Source: Anastrepha obliqua (taxonomy: Eukaryota; Arthropoda; Insecta; Diptera; Tephritidae). From it: a stretch of 64,000 nt of DNA. Shown here piece by piece: positions 45,830-56,516 of this stretch. Below the pieces are notes generated by a model that saw only the letters and a program-made list of their open reading frames with translations, did not search any database and was not told the origin of the DNA. The position numbers and the translations under genes were made by a program. Each line of letters starts with the position of its first letter. The first letter of the stretch is position 1. Where the stretch lies: positions 88,605,784-88,669,783 of the forward strand of contig NC_072893.1 in assembly GCF_027943255.1 (NCBI RefSeq). The letters run 5' to 3'.

Positions 45830-46390
45830 AGGCCTTGTGTTTATTGGGCTCCTGGGCTTAAAGGCATAGAGAGAAATGAGACAGCGGATGGAATAGCTAC
45901 AGAAGGCGCGAGATTTGCAAGGGATCTAATAAGCCAGGTAGTTAAAACCCTGCGCTCAATTCAAAAAAAACTAGAGGAACGAATGCTAAGAAAGGCAAAA
46001 GGGAGATGGCTTAGCTTAGCCAACTGCATAGTCGCCAGGCTCACGCATATGATGACAAGTATACTAAATCGGATCGATAGGAGGAACTGTAGAACTTTAG
46101 TTAGTATATGGACACTAACAGGACACTTCTCAGTTGCGGCACACGCTTAACCCTTAACGACATTTGCGGGAAATGTAATGAGGTGGGTACAAGAGAAACC
46201 CTGGAGCATCTTCTATGCTACTGTCCGGCTCTCTCGAAAACTAGACTATGCTACCTGGACGCTCTCAGCTTTTGATGCATATGTTTGCTAAATGGTACTC
46301 TGATCTGGTATCGCTATGGACCAAAATGGTCTCTGCGTGGCTTCAGAAAGCCAGTATAACCGAACCTAACCTGCACTCGGAGCGCTATTA
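45830..46390 (+). mobile_element. RNase H LINE 3' end, 5'-truncated
   Basis: The + strand reads VYWAPGLKGIERNETADGIA (RNase H third and fourth acidic motifs), ARFARDLISQVV, WTLTGHFSVAAHA and, after a stop, CGKCNEVGTRETLEHLLCYC followed by PALSKTRLCYL (CCHC-type C-terminal knuckle). It terminates with CCGAACCTAACCT at about 46360-46375. This is co-linear with the C-terminal end of R1/LOA-like ORF2. Its 5' junction falls inside the right arm of foldback copy 2. Confidence 0.83.
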
Positions 46391-46868
46391 AAAAAAGCCT
46401 TTTCCATCATTTGGGGGTTCATGCCCGGGATCTCGAGCACGGTTTACGGTGGGCATACAAATTATTAAATAAAATATTTAAATAACTGTTTACGGCCAAA
46501 AATTCTTTTTATTTTAAAAATTTCGTCTGCGGCCTTAATCAAATGAATCAAAAATTATCAGTTTTCGAATTACCACTTGTAGGTTTTAATTTAAAGAAGG
46601 GTTTTTTAACAATAAGTTTTCTTATAACATAGTGAAAATTTTGGCAAAACGGCTTTTTTTTTTTTGGCAAAACAAATAGAAAATATTTGGCCTTAATCAA
46701 GTGAAGGAGAGTGTATTTAAGAAGTACGGTGTCACAAGAGCGGTTGAATAGGGCAGCTTTTTAGGTCTAATAGGGACTTAAATCCCCGCTGTAGAAAGAA
46801 TTAAAAAAAAACTGGCTGAAAGCAAGCTGCGAGTTTAAATCAAATTATACGATTCTTATTTTCATATC
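46391..46868. other. intergenic stretch, nothing recognised
   Basis: AT-rich DNA directly upstream of the Jockey insertion, with no supported feature apart from its target-site copy. Confidence 0.4.
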
Positions 46869-46880
46869 ACTAAATGTCTT
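46869..46880 (+). repeat. target-site duplication, left copy (Jockey)
   Basis: ACTAAATGTCTT, identical to 51432-51443 immediately after the poly-A tail of the Jockey element. Confidence 0.92.
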
Positions 46881-46906
46881 GATCAAAAACAACAGTTGCC
46901 GAGAGT

Positions 46907-46911
46907 GGACG
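46907..46911 (+). promoter_or_regulatory. DPE-like element of the Jockey internal promoter
   Basis: GGACG at +27 to +31 from the element's first base fits the downstream promoter element consensus RGWYV. In Jockey-type LINEs such a DPE near +28 drives TATA-less transcription from the very first nucleotide. The role here is inferred from position. Confidence 0.5.
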
Positions 46912-47273
46912 TTTTGAACTTGTGCTCTAAATGAAGTATCTATTTTAACAATTTTAAAGTGTCAATTAAACCAAAAGTTACCGTGACTAGGTACCGGCGA
47001 TCGGATACCAGTCTTAGACATCAGCAAAATCATTTGGAACAAATAGATAAGTAAACAAATAGATAAGTAAGCAAAACAAAAAACAAAAAAACAAAACAAA
47101 AAAAAAAAGAAAAACTGAAACAATTGCGGCAGAGAGAGGAGAGCGGCCTCCAACTGTACTTGTTTATCATAATTAAATACTGTGCGGCGCGCCACCTATG
47201 CACTGCCATAGAAATCTTAACACCACCTGCATTATCGACGCCAGGGCTGCCATCTAAATAAAAATATAAAAAA

Positions 47274-48692
47274 ATGAATTTGCAAAGAACACCTCCACCG
47301 GGCGGTGGAAATGCGTTAAAAAATCGAGCCACTATTAATACACCATCTATAGGAGGAAATCTATTAAAAAAACAAGAAAATATAGAGAAAGAAGAAATTA
47401 AAAATTTATCGAAACAACTACAAAATATGCAACAAATTTGTGCTGAACTAAAAAATGAGCTACAACAGCTAAAAACAGAAAACGCTAAACTAAAAGCTCA
47501 AACTGTAGTCACTAGTAAAACCAACAGTGCACAGCAAAATAAAACACCACCTCAATACGAAACCGATGAAGAAGAGCTAGATCGAGAGACGGACTGGATC
47601 TTAAAAAAGCGTCCATCTAAAAAACGAAAAGCTGTCAATTCACCTGAACAAATAGGCTCAAATTCAAATTTGAGTACAGTAATAGCCAACAATAAAACAC
47701 CACAAGATGATAAAAAAGCCCCACGTCCGCCACCAATTATGGTAACAGCTGAATGTGAGTACCAAAAACTGTTCAGCATTGTAAAAAACGGGTCTAGCAA
47801 TGCGTTCTCTATTAAACTTCTGAACAATAAGATCTATAAAATAAATACATTTGATCCAGATGATTATAGAAAGACTACAAAGTCGCTATCAACACAAAAC
47901 ATTTCTTGGTGCACTTATGAAAATAAGCAAACAAGACCAATAAAAGTTATAGCAAAAAATCTTCATCATTCGTGCGATCCTACTGATATCATACAAGATC
48001 TTAAAAAACAAGGCCTAAAAATCACTAATGCAGTTAACAAGCTAAAATGGAAAACAAAGGAGCCACTAGATATGTTTCTACTCACATTCGAATCAATTGA
48101 AGATATTAAAAAGATATTTGAAATAAAAACAATCTTACATGCGGTTGTCAAAATTGAAGCGATTAAACAAACAACATTAATTCCTCAATGTAAGTCATGT
48201 CAGTCCTACGGACACACTCAAAATTATTGCGGCAAACAGCCACGCTGTGTCAAATGTGCGCAGAAGCACAAAACAATCGACTGCACAAAATCAAAGGAGC
48301 AGCTGCCAAAATGCTGCAACTGTGGAGAAGCACACCCTGCTAGCTACAGAGGCTGCATAGTAGCCAAAGAACTACAAAAAATTCGCGATAAAAAAATCGG
48401 ACAGCGGAAAAATAACACTGAGACTGAAAGCCAAACTAAAGGAAAAGAGAAAAATAAAGATGAAGCTAGTACAAAATCAATATCGCATAAACCAATACCA
48501 ATTCGAGCTCCAAGCAATCTACCAACCTATTCACAAGTGGCAAAAACTAACGAAAATGTCACTACACATGAAGAAAATATACTTTCAAAAATATTGCAAA
48601 AGCTAACAGAACAACAAGAATTTAACAAATCACTGGAGCAAAGGTTGCAAAATCTTGAATTTAAAATTTATCAGTCAATTACACATGCCTAA
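47274..48692 (+). CDS. Jockey ORF1 nucleic acid-binding protein
   Basis: 472 aa, intact. An N-terminal coiled-coil-like segment lies at about residues 35-85 (KEEIKNLSKQLQNMQQICAE, then LKNELQQLKTENAKLK), and a basic KKRPSKKRK stretch near 110-120 may act in nuclear targeting or RNA binding. An RRM-like/PRE_C2HC region spans about 160-300. Three CCHC-type knuckles follow from C306: CKSCQSYGHTQNYC, CVKCAQKHKTIDC and CCNCGEAHPASYRGC. ORF1 proteins of this clade bind the element's RNA and form the RNP. Its TAA overlaps the ORF2 start. Confidence 0.93.
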   Translation: MNLQRTPPPGGGNALKNRATINTPSIGGNLLKKQENIEKEEIKNLSKQLQNMQQICAELKNELQQLKTENAKLKAQTVVTSKTNSAQQNKTPPQYETDEEELDRETDWILKKRPSKKRKAVNSPEQIGSNSNLSTVIANNKTPQDDKKAPRPPPIMVTAECEYQKLFSIVKNGSSNAFSIKLLNNKIYKINTFDPDDYRKTTKSLSTQNISWCTYENKQTRPIKVIAKNLHHSCDPTDIIQDLKKQGLKITNAVNKLKWKTKEPLDMFLLTFESIEDIKKIFEIKTILHAVVKIEAIKQTTLIPQCKSCQSYGHTQNYCGKQPRCVKCAQKHKTIDCTKSKEQLPKCCNCGEAHPASYRGCIVAKELQKIRDKKIGQRKNNTETESQTKGKEKNKDEASTKSISHKPIPIRAPSNLPTYSQVAKTNENVTTHEENILSKILQKLTEQQEFNKSLEQRLQNLEFKIYQSITHA

Positions 48693-51256
48693 CTTTTTAA
48701 AAATAATGTTATGGAACGCGAACGGCCTCCCAAAGCACCAGCATGAATTGGAAATGATTCTCAATTCAGAAAAAATCGACATTTGTTTAATTGCTGAGAC
48801 GCATTTCACTAATCAAACTTTTTTCAAGATCAAAAACTTTGAAACTTACCACACTATTCACCCAAGCAACAGTGCACGAGGCGGAAGTGCCGTAATTATT
48901 AGAAGCAATATTAAACACTACGAACAAGAAAAAGTCAGCACCAATGAATTCCAAGCCACCACCATCACAATTAATGCTGGAGGTGATCTAGCATTGACAG
49001 CTGTTTATAGTCCTCCAAGGCACCAAATCAAATACGATCAATATGTCCATCTTATTGAGCGTCATAAAACAAAATTCATTATGGGCGGTGATTTTAATGC
49101 TAAACATATCCATTGGGGATCTAGGCTAACAACCACTAAAGGAAGGGAGCTCTTCAAAGCGCTTCAACAAACAAACTGTAACACTGCATCTTCATGGATG
49201 CCAACGTATTGGCCATCTGATCCACAAAAAAATCCGGACCTTATCGATTTCTTCATCACCAGAAAAGTCTCCAGTGCATATCTTAATATTGAAAATGGGC
49301 TAGACATGAGTTCAGATCACTCGCCAGTCTATCTAACTGTCAGCGAAACGGTAGTGTTACGTGATCCAGTTCTCAAATTAACTAGTCAATTTACCGACTG
49401 GGATTATTTCCGCAAAATGTTAGAAGAATCTGAAGACAATACGTTTCCAATGGAATCAACAACACAGATAGATGACGAAGTTTTAAAACTGACGAGAGAA
49501 ATACAACACTCTGCTTGGTCGAGCACACCTCCTTTAATGAAAATTTCCGCTGGCCACAAATACACAAAAGATATAAAAGAAATGGTGCTAAAGAAGCGAA
49601 AAATGCGGCGTAGGTGGCATCAAACAAGATCACCTGTTGATAAAGCAGCTTTGAACAAAGCAGCGAAAGATCTCAGCCATAAAATTAAAGAATATAAAAA
49701 TCAATCATTTACAAACTACGCACAGCAATTAAATAATAAAAGAGACACAAACTACTCACTATGGAAATGCACCAAAAAGCTTAAACAGCCAGCTAACCAT
49801 AATCCACCAATCAAAAGAGACAATAATGGGTGGGCGAAAACCAACATAGAAAAAGCAAGCTTATTTTCAGATTATCTAGCAAAAATCTTTACACCCAATA
49901 GCGACACATCACCAATATTAAATAATGATGGCATAGCCAATGATGATTATGGCGATATAGTACCCATAACTGAAGATGAGATGTGCGCCGAGATACAAAA
50001 GTTGAAGTCGAAGAAATCTCCAGGGTTTGATTTAATAACTGCCGAAGTCCTCAAACAAGTTCCACGAAATATCATTACTAAGCTAACAAACATAATGAAT
50101 GCTTGCTTTAAGCTGCAATACTTTCCAATCTATTGGAAAATAGCTGATGTCATCATGATTCTAAAACCAGGAAAGCCTCCAAACGATGTAGCATCATATC
50201 GACCAATTTCACTGTTGCCCATCTTATCAAAACTGTTGGAAAAATGTTTGATAAAGCGCCTGAGCAATATCATAGAAAACAAACAAATAATACCAACACA
50301 CCAATTTGGATTTCGCGCGCGCCACTCAACTATTGACCAAATTCACAGAATTACGCGTATCATCGAGAACACATTTGAAGAAAAAAATGTGTGTTCGGCT
50401 GTATTTCTCGATGTCTCTAAAGCTTTCGATAAAGTATGTCATGCTGGCTTGCTGTGGAAAATAAAGAATGTACTGCCAAAAACATGTTTTAATATCTTAA
50501 AAACCTACCTGTCTGAGCGCTATTTTCGCGTCAGATACAAAGATGAGTTCTCTGAACTGAAAGAGATTAAAGCTGGTGTGCCGCAAGGAAGTGTGCTTGG
50601 TCCCCTTCTCTATCTACTTTTTACTCACGATCTGCCAAACAGCAGAAATTGCTTTACAGCAACATTTGCTGATGACACTGCAATACTAACCGTCGGAAAG
50701 ACAGAAATAGAGTCTACTGCACAACTGCAGCTTGCTATCAATAAAATATACAATATACATAAACAGCATTAAAGTACCATACTCTAATACAGCAAAGTAT
50801 CTAGGTATGACGCTCGATACGAAACTTAGGTGGAGTGCGCACGTGAAAAAGAAAAGGGAAGAACTGGACCTAAAATTCCAAAATATGCATTGGCTAATGG
50901 GTAAGCAATCAGCGTTATCCGCACACAATAAAATACTGCTTTACAAACAAGTTCTCAAACCTATCTGGACCTATGGGATTCAGCTATGGGGATGCACCAG
51001 CTATAGTAATACAGCGCATATACAAAGATTTCAGACTAAGGCACTCAAGCATGCAGTTTGCGCTCCATGGTATATTAGGACGCAAGACCTAGAACGTGAC
51101 CTCAATATTGATTCGGTTACGGCAACCATAAAGAAATTTGCAAAGTCGCACGCAGAGCGACTAAGCAAGCATGTGAACAATGAAGCCTTGATTCTTAACG
51201 ATAATACAAAATGGAAACGAAGGCTCAAACGTAAAAAACCTCTAGATTTAAACTAA
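48685..51256 (+). pseudogene. Jockey ORF2 (endonuclease-RT), broken by a deletion
   Basis: The ATG at 48685-48687 lies inside ATGCCTAA, overlapping the ORF1 stop. It fits better than the upstream in-frame ATG at 48655 because the APE domain begins at once (KIMLWNANGLPKH). Endonuclease motifs are ICLIAETHF, MGGDFNAKHIHWGS and SSDHSPVY. RT motifs are YRPISLLPILSKLLEK, FGFRARHST, FLDVSKAFDKV, GVPQGSVLGPLL and the catalytic FADDTA (D663, D664). The frame ends at a stop at 50770-50772. The homologous C-terminal text (VPYSNTAKYLGMTLDTKLRW to the end at 51256) continues in another frame. About 30-40 residues usual after the FADD block are missing, so an internal deletion with a frame change is inferred. 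Confidence 0.92.
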
Positions 51257-51406
51257 TAAATAAATAAAAATCAGTTAAAGTATGAATTGTATTTTGCTGA
51301 GGATTAACTCAAATTATTTGTTGTAACAAAACTCTACAAAATTGCTCGTTAGTATATATACCTATGTATGTAATGTTATACTAGTTGCAATGAAAATACT
51401 AATAAT

Positions 51407-51431
51407 AAAAAAAAAAAAAAAAAAAAAAAAA
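51407..51431 (+). repeat. poly-A tail of the Jockey element
   Basis: An uninterrupted A run following ACTAATAATA. It marks the 3' end produced by target-primed reverse transcription. Confidence 0.9.
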
Positions 51432-51443
51432 ACTAAATGTCTT
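51432..51443 (+). repeat. target-site duplication, right copy (Jockey)
   Basis: ACTAAATGTCTT, matching 46869-46880. Confidence 0.92.
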
Positions 51444-51822
51444 TATTTGTTCCATTGCGATATGGATTTAATTTCTTTTTCATCCAAAAATGTTTCCTCT
51501 TTGTTTTATTATTAATATTCTATTCTTTTTTCTATTCACTTCACTTTCGAAACCGTAGAGAGTGATCAAAATGTTTTAGAGGGAGAAGGAAAGTCTAAAT
51601 ATTAGTCAAGGCAGCTCACCAAGTGTTTGCTTTAGTCAAAAAGATTACACAGGTCTGCATGGTTTATATGAACTTTTCTCATTTTAAGAAAATTGTTGGT
51701 AAAAACCTAAGTTTTGGGTACTTTTACAACATATTTTCCCAAGAACCTGACGTGGTGGAGGCTCCAATCAACATATATACAAATGTAAAAATTAAAGCTT
51801 GAATCTTACATATATTAAATAA
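51444..51822. other. intergenic stretch, nothing recognised
   Basis: AT-rich, with no supported feature. Confidence 0.4.
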
Positions 51823-51906
51823 TTGGTGCTTAAATCCTTTGTGGGTGTTTGGGAGAGCTCCTCCTCCGATTTGTGGTGTGCGTCTTGATGTTGATCCAGG
51901 AATGGA
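51823..51906 (-). mobile_element. SINE 3' fragment fused to a LINE relic
   Basis: The minus strand reads AACATCAAGACGCACACCAC, AAATCGGAGGAGGAGC and CCAAACACCCACAAAGG, then an AATTATT end. This is the last 85 bp of the SINE family. It follows LINE coding sequence on the same strand with almost no gap. Confidence 0.75.
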
Positions 51907-52330
51907 ACAAAAAAAAACTTGCTGCTTCGACAGGTTGGTCCAGAAGAAAAGGGGTATTAGGTGCGCAGGTTTGATGGTAGTGTGAAATGTTGGTTAGTAT
52001 CGCGCGGAGTGTCTTTACATGCTGGACATATGTTGGGTATGTCGGGGTCAATTCTGGATAGGTAGGTGCTTAGTTTGCTACAGTATCCCCAATGTTATAG
52101 TGCTAAAGTTACGCGCGTTCTCGACTCGTTGGACTCCGAATATGGCACTCAGGGGTCGGGAGTTTAAGAAAGTTGTGAGTGTCTCCCAATTAATGCCATT
52201 TGGCGTGTCTAAACACTGCTCGTCCCAGTAGTTGTCGGTTCGTTTTGTCCTGGATCTCGTCGGATTAGTTGAAGAGATGCCTCCTGATGTGCTTGGGAAG
52301 CAGCTCAGGTTCAAGCTGGTATCTACAGGG
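51907..52330 (-). mobile_element. LINE C-terminal relic (HLFNCP-type zinc tail)
   Basis: The minus-strand translation across frames gives ENARNFSTITLG-CSKLSTYL, RIDPDIPNICPAC-DTP and PTHLTP-FFWTN-EAASFF. This resembles the C-terminal block of several non-LTR elements (L.SGYC..LNSYL.RIDP...N.CP.C...PHDT.HLFNCP..PT.LTP.SLW..PVE.A.FL). Frameshifts are frequent. The clade is not decided. Confidence 0.62.
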
Positions 52331-52861
52331 GTGAATCATACGGTAACTGTTTGCCGAGTTTTTGTTGTACTCATTAACTGGGAGCATTTATGCCGGTGTT
52401 GTTAGCAGAACATCAGGAGACATCCCGTAGCTGTCCGAATTGGAATGCTTTGGCAGCAGAAGAAGTTAACAATCCCTTCGTCATGAAGGCTTTTTGTTAA
52501 CTAACCCTTAAGTTTTCCAATAGGCGCTTATTTATAGCTGATGATCTGAATCTATTAAGACTACATTCTTAAACGAATATAACTGTATTTTTCCTTTCAT
52601 CTTGTATCTTTCTTTTTCCTTTTGATCCTCGAGGTTAGAAATATCTCCCTTTACCAATCCTAATAAACCAATAGATAATTTGCCCAATTCTTTCGATTTT
52701 TTACAATTTAATTTTGAAATGAAAAAACAATGCGCATGATTTCAATAACTTTTCGTATGGTTTTGTTTATGGCTTCTGACGATTGACTTGGTAAATCACT
52801 TTTCTTATTCACCATAGAGGTTGAAGCCCGAAATTTTGAAGATTTAATCCCCGATTTGCAT
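52331..52861. other. intergenic stretch, nothing recognised
   Basis: No feature is supported. GAAGCCCGAAATTTTGAAG near 52822 may be decayed mariner coding sequence belonging to the solo end that follows. Confidence 0.35.
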
Positions 52862-53017
52862 AAAAAAATGATTTTGAGTTATGAAAATTTTTATTTTGAC
52901 TTGTCTCTTTGGGTACTGCAGCTGTCCAGTTCACAAGTGTCAAATTTGGTACACGAATGTCGACATTTGCAAAAATTATAAATCTTCAGATAGGGTGATT
53001 AATTTTGCGCCACCTTG
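52862..53017 (+). repeat. solo 3' end of a mariner-family element
   Basis: It carries ATGATTTTGAGTTATG, TTTTTATTTTGACTTG, CTGCAGCTGTCCAGTTCACA and TTTGCAAAAATTATAAATCT, and ends GGGTGATTAATTTTGCGCC-ACCTTG before TA. It is the best preserved of the solo ends and matches 59240-59404 throughout. Confidence 0.82.
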
Positions 53018-53404
53018 TATAAGACCCCTGATTTTTTAGTCCCAGATCCGAGTTATCTTGCGGTGGATATGCATATAGATTCTCTCCTTATCCCATTTTC
53101 TTTGTTTGGTCCAAATATGCAAAAAAATCGAACAAGCGGATTTTCCAAAGGAGGACAGAAATGCCAATGCATATTTTTTATTTGAAATATATTAGGAAGG
53201 AGTAAGATTTTTCCTTTTTTCTTCAAGGGGATATCAATTCCACAAATATAATAATTTGGTGAGCTTTGACAATCAAGCACCAATCAGCTGATGAAGCAAC
53301 ACCACCTTGTATTTGATTTTATTTGTAAAGAAACCGTAAATTGTAAAGAATCGATAAAGGATTAGCGAATATAGTAAGCATTTACAGTTTTGCGATGAAA
53401 TGAC

Positions 53405-54450
53405 ATCTTCTTCTTCTTCTTCTTCTTCTTAATTGGCGCGATAACCGCTTACGCGATTTTGGCCGAGTTTAACAAAGCGCACCAGTCGTTTCTTTCTCGT
53501 GCTAACCGGCGCCAATTGGACACACCAAGTGAAGCCAAGTCCTTCTCCACCTGATCTTTCCAACGCTGAGGAGGCCTTCCTCTTCTTTTGCTACAACCAG
53601 CTGGTACCGCTTCGAATACTTTCAAAGCCGGAGCGTTTGTATCCATTCGGACGACAAAGCTTATACAGCTCATCGTTCCATCGCCTGCGATATTCACCAT
53701 TGCCAACGTGCAAAGGTCCAAAAATCTTACGCAGAATCTTTCTCTCAAACTGTCCAAGCGTGGCTTCATCGGATGTTGTCATCGTCCATGCTTCTGCGCC
53801 ATACGTTAGGACGGGAATGATGAGAGTCTTGTAGAGTGTTAGTTTTGTTCGTCGAGAGAGGACTTTACTGCTTAGTTGCCTACTTAGTCCAAAGTAGCAC
53901 TTGTTGGCAAGAGAGATTCTACGTTGGATTTCAAGGCTGATGTTGTTATCGGTGTTAATGCTGGTTCCTAAATAAACGAAGTCTTTTACAACCTCGAAAT
54001 TATAACTGTCAACAGTGACGAGGGTGCCGATACGCGAATGCGCCGACTGTTTGTTTGAAGACAGGAGGTACTTCGTTTCGTCCTCACCACCAGACCCATT
54101 CGCTTTACCTCTTTATCCAGTTTGGAGATGGCGAAACTAACAGCGCGGTTGTTAAGGACGATGATGTCAATATCATCGGCATACGCCAACAATTGTACGC
54201 TCTTATAAAATATTGTGCCTGAGCGACTAAGTTCTGCGGCTCGTACGATGCTCTCCAACATCAGGTTAAAGAAGTCACACGACAGCGAGTCACCTTGTCT
54301 GAAACCTCGTTCGCATATGCTTGGACATGAAAACCGAGTTCCTGCATCTCCGCTAGATTTTTCACTCTGGTAAGCGTGTTGATTTCCACTAACACATGTA
54401 TAGTTTGATAAAATATCTGTATATCTATTCTTCAGCACTTGCCAATAAAA
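53405..54450 (-). mobile_element. RTE-clade LINE, 5'-truncated, GAA-repeat tail
   Basis: From right to left: LKNRYTDILSNY, GFRQGDSLSCDFFNLMLESI (RT motif), LLAYADDIDIIVLNNRAVSF (catalytic YADD, about 54170-54190). Frame changes follow, then LGQFERKILRKIFGPLHVGN, EYRRRWNDELYKL and AGCSKRRGRPPQRWKDQVEK with LGVSNWRRLARERNDWCALL (C-terminal GRP..RW and WR...R.W.). The 3' end is GCGCCAATTAAG followed by (GAA)n at 53408-53430, the microsatellite-type tail typical of RTE. The endonuclease domain is absent. The same family appears at 23235 and 38405. Confidence 0.9.
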
Positions 54451-55574
54451 CAAATAAAGTATTCCTTTTCGATTCCATTTTCACGAATAATTAAATTCTT
54501 TGTTTTATTATCTACTTTTGACACATGTTTTATGTTCCTAAACGCCGTTTTCATGCGAAGCTATTTTATGCAAAGCATGGTTGCAATTAAAATCTGCTTT
54601 GCATTGCATACACATTTTTTAGAGTTATGCATTGCAAATTTGAGTTTAGGAAGTCGACTATAGTGATGAATTTGCCATTTCCGCGATGCGATATTTTTCA
54701 AAGGTCGTTTATGTAAAATTTATAGATAATATCAAGGCTCAAGATTTTGTTATCAACTCATACAAATGAAAGAATTTATTTTATTTAATTTCAAATTAGA
54801 ATGAGATTTCATATATGAATCATAAAGTTGGCACAGTAAATACCTGCCTAATTAGCCTTATCTATGCATTTTGTATATTTAATTGATCATTTTGATAAGA
54901 TAACGAAAACTGCACAATTTATGCAAGCGAATTCAGTTTTTATTCACTTTGACGCTGTAAAGGTAACGAGACGGACAAAATATTCAATTATAGTTTTTCT
55001 GAAGATTTTGTTTCAACCAAATAATTTCTTTCGGTAAAGGCCAACATCTATTTGCAGTAAAATAAATAAATAAATTAATTTTTTATCGTAAGGAGGTACT
55101 ATAGTGGCTGTTTAAAAGGCTTATTTCAGAATTGTGAAATGTTATACAAGAAAGTGCTAAATTCAGTCCGAACCGAACTTTAAGTAATCGCACACATTTT
55201 AGTCGAATTTAATTTTGGCTGACTGTAAATTTTTGGAATCAAACAAACTCATAGACAACGAGAGTTGTAGCTTGTAACCAAGGATGATCGAATACAAGGT
55301 ATTGTATCGAATCACGGGGGGTTTGTCATCAGAATTGTAACCGATTATTCAACACGTATTCCTACGCTCTTCCAACCAGTCGTTGTTCAGACGGCAACGA
55401 AGTAACATAAGCAATGATTGCGTCAATTTTTTCGAACATCGGCAACACAATTTCAGTTTCTGTCGGTCTCTGTCATAAACACACTGCTGCTATAACCCTC
55501 GTATTATGCCAGCTTTGCATTCTGCACATCGTAGCTTGTAACTTCATGTGAATGGTAAAAAAATGGTGTAAAAG
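54451..55574. other. intergenic stretch, nothing recognised
   Basis: AT-rich, with no supported feature on either strand. Confidence 0.4.
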
Positions 55575-55725
55575 TATTTGGAACCCTATTTCCATTAATT
55601 TTATGACTACAACTGCTGAGGCGTAAGCTGGTGTGTTGCCGACTTCCTTGACTCAAACGAATGCCAAACACGAAAAAATATACCCATCTGGCTGAAATTT
55701 GGTGTGTGTTCTTCCAAGAAATGCT
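55575..55725 (-). pseudogene. mariner-like relic, second copy of the 11520 family
   Basis: TTGGAACCCTATTTCCATTA, then CTACAACTGCTGAGGCGTAA and GACTTCCTTGACTCAAACGA, is near-identical to 11775-11890. It covers the second catalytic D block in the minus orientation with a 20-bp internal deletion. No ends are preserved. Confidence 0.72.
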
Positions 55726-56514
55726 ACTAACTAAACATAACCTCGATACGCGCTAATAATGCCATCTCGCTGACCTTTTTAAACGATCTTCATTCCTACA
55801 TATCCTCGAAAGCATAGTTCTCCATTTATCTCTTATTGCTTGTGACAGATTTATAAGTAGAATTAGCAGAAAATATAACTGAAATATGTACAACATTTTT
55901 CAAATACAGCCCGCGAAAAAACTATAGAATTACAAAAATTTTACCAGTTTCAACTACTTTTCTTTGGTTTTTTTAATTATTATTATTTTTCTATAAAAAT
56001 ATAGTTTATTCTACAATAATTGTCATATAAATAAAAATTTCAAAATTTGTACAAAATTCACAAAAATTCGAAGACTTTCATCAAAATTTCAAACTTTTAA
56101 TCAAAATTGATCTTATTTCTTTGTGGAACAATAAAATTCTAGGCTGCAGATTTTTGATTATATGGCGGTTGGAAATTGTATATTTATGTATAAGCTAATT
56201 GAATTGAAAACTAAAAAAAAAAATGCCTTTAATAATAAAAATTGATTTTGAATTATAAAAGACTAAAAATTTTGAAAATAAATAAAATAAAAATTAAAGA
56301 AAGGATGGCACATTTTCTCCTTATAATCAAAATTTCGTGTATTCGTTTTATGGAAAAAGGTGCAACACGGTCAACGAAACATGATTAAAAATGAGCAATA
56401 AAAAAAAAGAATTAGCAAAAATGTTCAAACTTTCATTTTTCTGATTAAAATTTGAGAAATTTTTATTAAACTTTATCGATTTTTTATGAATTTTTTATAA
56501 AGTTTTAAACTTTA
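55726..56514. other. very AT-rich intergenic stretch
   Basis: Runs of AAAAATT/TTAAAAA variants (for example around 56020-56110 and 56440-56510). No coding or transposon signature. Confidence 0.5.
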
Positions 56515-56516
56515 TA

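Larger units (their letters stand above)
46881..51431 (+). mobile_element. full-length Jockey-clade LINE
   Basis: 4551 bp, bounded by a perfect 12-bp target-site duplication. It has a 5' UTR of about 390 bp, ORF1 (gag-like with zinc knuckles) and ORF2 (endonuclease plus reverse transcriptase). ORF1 and ORF2 overlap by 8 nt. The element ends in about 25 A residues. There is no LTR and no RNase H domain, consistent with the Jockey clade. The exact duplication and long pure A tail indicate a young insertion, although ORF2 is broken. Confidence 0.95.

Noticed and set aside
53296..53310. A further mariner end (ACCACCTTGTA)
   Set aside because: Only the outermost bases agree; the inner block of the family is absent.
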